Shown here piece by piece: positions 61,254 through 64,000 of a stretch of 64,000 nucleotides of DNA (the first letter of the stretch is position 1; the number at the start of each line of letters is the position of its first letter). The DNA is from Lactobacillus sp. ESL0677 (lineage in GTDB: Bacteria > Bacillota > Bacilli > Lactobacillales > Lactobacillaceae). The notes beneath the pieces are model-generated. The model ran no database searches. It saw only the letters and a list, made by a program, of their open reading frames with translations, and was not told the DNA's origin. Where the stretch lies: contig NZ_CP113946.1 in the NCBI RefSeq assembly GCF_029392875.1, positions 1,550,001-1,614,000 of the forward strand, read 5' to 3'. The position numbers were made by a program, and so were the translations under genes.

Positions 61254-61880
61254 TTATTTTGCAATAAAGAAATTGCTAGGAGCTACCCGGTTGTAATAAC
61301 GCAAGAAGGCTTTTTTGCTGCGATCATCAACTGAGAAGTTAATCACACCAGCATTTTGCGCCTCACCAACTAAGGAAATATGTGGAATCCCTAATACATT
61401 TTGAACTAGAGAACGTGAAGCAGTCCCATGAAATACAAGCAGCACCGATTCATTTTCATGTTTTTGCACTAAATCATGCCAAAAGTCCATCAACCGGTCA
61501 GCTAAATGTTGATAGCTCTCGCCGCTGCAATAGTCACTGTAATCTTCTGTAAAATATCCTAATTCATCAAAAGCTTGGGGAAATTTTTGCTTAATTTCAA
61601 GCGCATCTTTGCCATCCCAATTGCCATAATTCATTTCTTTTAAGCGGTCGTCAAGAATAATTTGGTGCTGACCGCGATCGATAATTTCAGCCGTTTGCTT
61701 TGCTCTTGTAAGTGGACTGGCATAAACACAATCAATCTGACTAATATCAAAACTGTCGCGCAAGGCTTCAACTTGCTTAATACCAGTTTCATTAAGTGGC
61801 AAGTCAGTAGCAGAACCATTAATTTTCAGGCTTTTATTTGTATCGGTTTCACCGTGACGCACAATATAGACATTTAACAT
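61254..61880 (-). CDS. Histidine phosphatase family protein
   Basis: A 208-aa histidine phosphatase with VRHGETDTN (phospho-acceptor His), DDRLKEMNYGNWDGKD (general acid) and FHGTASRSLVQN (second His). Smaller than dPGM, so probably a phosphatase of unknown substrate. Start at the ATG at 61880 (AAGGAG 9 bases upstream); a longer in-frame start at 61946 would add a hydrophobic leader without a ribosome site. Confidence 0.82.
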   Translation of the reverse strand: MLNVYIVRHGETDTNKSLKINGSATDLPLNETGIKQVEALRDSFDISQIDCVYASPLTRAKQTAEIIDRGQHQIILDDRLKEMNYGNWDGKDALEIKQKFPQAFDELGYFTEDYSDYCSGESYQHLADRLMDFWHDLVQKHENESVLLVFHGTASRSLVQNVLGIPHISLVGEAQNAGVINFSVDDRSKKAFLRYYNRVAPSNFFIAK

Positions 61881-61993
61881 GTTGTTACACTCCTTTTCAT
61901 CTTTGCTCAACCCTTTTATTATAATCAAAATTGGTATTAACCGCACCCTGATTTTGAATTATACTTAAAAAATAATAGAAAGGATAATGGTTG

Positions 61994-62335
61994 ATGAATT
62001 TTATCAAAATAATTACACTTAGCTGCCGCTTTTTATTAGAATGTGCAACAGTAATTGGCATCTTCAGCGGCACGTTTATTAAGCATGACTTTCTAAGCAA
62101 AATTACCTTTGCCGCAGTAGAAATCCTTATTTCCTTAGTCTGGTCGCGCTACGGCGCACCACACTCACCTCAAGCCCTGACTGGTATTGCCAAACTAATA
62201 CTAGAAGTCATTGTTTATACCCTTGGCAGTAGCTGTTGGGTCATCATCTTTGGTAAATCCATTGGCAGCATCTATTCTGCAATTGCAGTAATTGACCTGA
62301 TCTTAATGTACCTACTCAAAATTGAACAACTCTAA
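61994..62335 (+). CDS. YrdB-like (DUF2568) small membrane protein
   Basis: A 113-aa protein with about four hydrophobic helices and the motif ISLVWSRYGAPHSP, characteristic of the DUF2568/YrdB family. Start at the ATG at 61994, nine bases after AAAGGA. Plus-strand gene among minus-strand neighbours. Function unknown. Confidence 0.75.
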   Translation: MNFIKIITLSCRFLLECATVIGIFSGTFIKHDFLSKITFAAVEILISLVWSRYGAPHSPQALTGIAKLILEVIVYTLGSSCWVIIFGKSIGSIYSAIAVIDLILMYLLKIEQL

Positions 62336-62341
62336 TTTCAC

Positions 62342-62376
62342 AGAAGACACCGACTTAATATTCTTTGTCTTCTTTT
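62342..62376 (+). terminator. Terminator of the YrdB-like gene inside the 3' end of hslO
   Basis: Stem AGAAGACA / TGTCTTCT followed by TTTTTT on the plus strand; the downstream arm lies within the last codons of hslO. Confidence 0.7.
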
Positions 62377-63245
62377 TTCTTTGCCAAAATATCCTTTAAT
62401 TCAGCTTCCGTATAGTGATACTTATTCCCGCAGAAGCTGCAGGTTAATTCAGCACCATGATCCTCGGCAATCATCGACTGTAATTGCTCAACCTTAAGGG
62501 TTTCCAAAATATCAGCATATTTTCCCTTTGAGCAATCACACTTAAAAGCTACCGGTTCTTTTGCCAAAATCTTGCAGTCAGTTCCTAAAATCTTGCGAGC
62601 CAAGTCTTCGGGTGTCATCCCCGCCAAAAATGAAGTTGACAGCGCTGGCAAATCATCAATATGCTTAATCGTCTTGGTAATCAAACTGTCACTAGCTCCC
62701 GGCAAAGCTTGCAGCATAAAGCCACCAGCTTCACCGATTGTATTATTCGGATTAACAAAAACTGACAAACCAACTGCTGACGGAATTTGTTCTGACTTAG
62801 TGAGGTAGTAAGCAACGTCCTCGGCAATTTCACCAGACACAATTGGCACTTGACCCGTGTATGGTTCCTTTAAGCCCAAGTCTTTTGTGATTTCTAACCA
62901 GCCTTGACCAACAGCCTTTTTAACATCGATATGACCATCAGCACGTGGTGGCAAAGCAATGTGCGGATTTTTTACATAACCTTTGACTGTTAAGTCAGAC
63001 TGGGCCGTAACTATTGTTGGACCAACTGGGCCATTGCCAAGTAAGCGCACCGTCAATTCTTCCTGATCAGTCAATTCGGCTCCCGCTAATAAGACACCAG
63101 CAACTAAGGTCCGCCCTAAAACAGCAGAAGACGCTGACCAAGTATCATGTCTGGTCTGAGCTTCTTGGACTAAATCCTTAGCCGTTACCGTTAATAACCG
63201 TAAATTTTTTGTTTTATCAATTGCCTTAATTAAATAATCGCTCAT
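62355..63245 (-). CDS. hslO: Redox-regulated chaperone Hsp33
   Basis: 296 aa. Holdase activated by oxidation; the zinc cysteines C236, C238, C269 and C272 (CDC and CSFC) are all present. YLIKAIDKTKNLRLL is the usual N-terminus. Lies between ftsH and dusB as in other lactobacilli. Confidence 0.95.
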   Translation of the reverse strand: MSDYLIKAIDKTKNLRLLTVTAKDLVQEAQTRHDTWSASSAVLGRTLVAGVLLAGAELTDQEELTVRLLGNGPVGPTIVTAQSDLTVKGYVKNPHIALPPRADGHIDVKKAVGQGWLEITKDLGLKEPYTGQVPIVSGEIAEDVAYYLTKSEQIPSAVGLSVFVNPNNTIGEAGGFMLQALPGASDSLITKTIKHIDDLPALSTSFLAGMTPEDLARKILGTDCKILAKEPVAFKCDCSKGKYADILETLKVEQLQSMIAEDHGAELTCSFCGNKYHYTEAELKDILAKKKEDKEY

Positions 63246-63257
63246 TTTAGTTCTCCT

Positions 63258-63288
63258 AAAAAAATAGAGCCTGCAGTCAGGCCCTATT
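63258..63288 (-). terminator. Terminator of ftsH
   Basis: Stem ATAGaGCCTG / CAGGCcCTAT with a short loop and a seven-T run on the minus strand, right after the ftsH stop. Confidence 0.85.
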
Positions 63289-63293
63289 AATTA

Positions 63294-64000
63294 TTAATCT
63301 TGTTGATCATCAGAAGAATGATCGTGATCCTTAGATGAAGAATCGGTATCAGTTTCATGAGTCTTCTCTGGATTTTCCGGATTTTGCTCTCCCACTTCCT
63401 CATTCTTCTCTAAAGGAGTTTCGACTACTTCTTCAGAATGAACATGTTTACTATCTTTATCTTCGGTTTCCTTTTCGGCAGTAATAGTTGCCTTATGGTT
63501 TTCTTTCTTTTCAGCAGCTGCCTTAGCTTCTTCATAAGTCAAAGCCTTAGACTCACTTGGGTATTCTGGCATCTTTTCTGGCATCTTACCCGTTGTATAC
63601 AGTGACATAATCTGCTTTTCGTCTAAAGTTTCATACTTCAGCAACGCTTCAGCAATTACCCGGTGCTTGTCGCGGTTATCCTTGACAATTTCCACAGCCT
63701 TGGCGTGAGCCTCATCAAGAAGTTCTTTAACAGCCTCGTCAATCTTAGCCGAAGTTGCTTCACTGTATGGCTTAAAGCCGTAAGGATTAGTCTCGCCTTC
63801 TTTTTCAAGCTCAACCATTCCTAACGAATCGGTCATCCCATAATTAACAACCATACTGTGAGCAATTTGTGTTGCTTGTTCAAAGTCGTTAGAAGCACCC
63901 GTTGATTGGTCACCAACAACAACTTCTTCGCCAGCACGACCGCCCATTAGCCCAACAATTTGTTCCATTAATTGCTTTTTGGTTAATAAGAATTGGTCAT
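63294..64000 (-). CDS. ftsH: ATP-dependent zinc metalloprotease FtsH, C-terminal part
   Basis: Partial: the frame is open to the right edge of the window, giving the last ~235 residues. The protease domain's LTKKQLMEQIVGLMGGRAGEE and the SNDFEQATQIAHSMV segment identify it. The zinc-binding HEXXH lies outside the window. The tail after about 140 residues of this part is long and strongly acidic, rich in Glu, Asp, Lys and Ser, typical of lactobacilli. Confidence 0.95.
   Translation of the reverse strand, partial: DQFLLTKKQLMEQIVGLMGGRAGEEVVVGDQSTGASNDFEQATQIAHSMVVNYGMTDSLGMVELEKEGETNPYGFKPYSEATSAKIDEAVKELLDEAHAKAVEIVKDNRDKHRVIAEALLKYETLDEKQIMSLYTTGKMPEKMPEYPSESKALTYEEAKAAAEKKENHKATITAEKETEDKDSKHVHSEEVVETPLEKNEEVGEQNPENPEKTHETDTDSSSKDHDHSSDDQQD

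Overview
The window looks like chromosome of a low-GC, homofermentative Lactobacillus sensu stricto (acidophilus/delbrueckii clade). The main reasons are the conserved order ftsH-hslO-dusB-lysS, clpC, rpoB-rpoC, rpsL-rpsG-fusA and the S10-spc-alpha ribosomal cluster running into ecfA1A2T-truA-rplM-rpsI, with no tuf gene after fusA; also a class II (Firmicutes) galT next to galK, a PepC-type cysteine aminopeptidase and several Lactobacillus-style small genes. The species was not determined. Nearly everything lies on the minus strand.

Region 1 (about 1-24.1 kb) is accessory/metabolic. It starts with a flavoprotein / SDR / flavoprotein / LysR redox cluster (1-3371). Next come a PepC-family peptidase, a DMT permease, an ABC exporter plus S51 peptidase pair preceded by two 9-bp direct repeats spaced 21 bp, and galK-galT with a cre-like site. 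After these are a DTGD-repeat DUF4097 surface protein, a T4-Pnkp-like polynucleotide kinase with an unknown C-terminal domain, and a GpmA-like mutase with a 58-aa membrane protein. The rest holds a CDF metal exporter, two more histidine phosphatases, a TSUP permease, a HAD-like protein that has lost its catalytic aspartates, a DJ-1/PfpI protein, an aldo/keto reductase, a DUF915 hydrolase opposite a LysR gene, an XRE regulator and a Tet(M)-like ribosomal protection GTPase.

Region 2 (24.2-45.6 kb) is the translation core: rpsI-rplM, truA, the energising module of ECF vitamin transporters, then rplQ through rpsJ, fusA, rpsG and rpsL. Good sigma-A promoters are readable before rplM, rpsJ and rpsL. 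The rpsJ leader can form two mutually exclusive hairpins.

Region 3 (45.7-48.0 kb) is an intact ISLre2-type insertion sequence with 18/22-matching terminal inverted repeats and a perfect 9-bp target duplication (CGTTTAAAA). It sits between rpsL and a plus-strand prepilin peptidase gene (comC-like). It stops 8 bp short of the rpsL -35 box and leaves the comC-like gene only 36 bp of native upstream DNA beyond the duplicated target.

Region 4 (48-64 kb) holds rpoC, rpoB (with a long structured leader containing a terminator-like hairpin), clpC (whose 5' UTR can fold into a compact three-way junction), tRNA-Pro(CGG), tRNA-Gly(GCC), lysS, dusB, a histidine phosphatase, a YrdB-like membrane protein, hslO and the 3' end of ftsH.

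The items most likely to be new are the clpC 5' UTR three-way junction, the rpoB leader, the direct-repeat operator before the ABC exporter, the Pnkp-like kinase and the degenerate HAD protein. All RNA structures were read by eye; none was computed.
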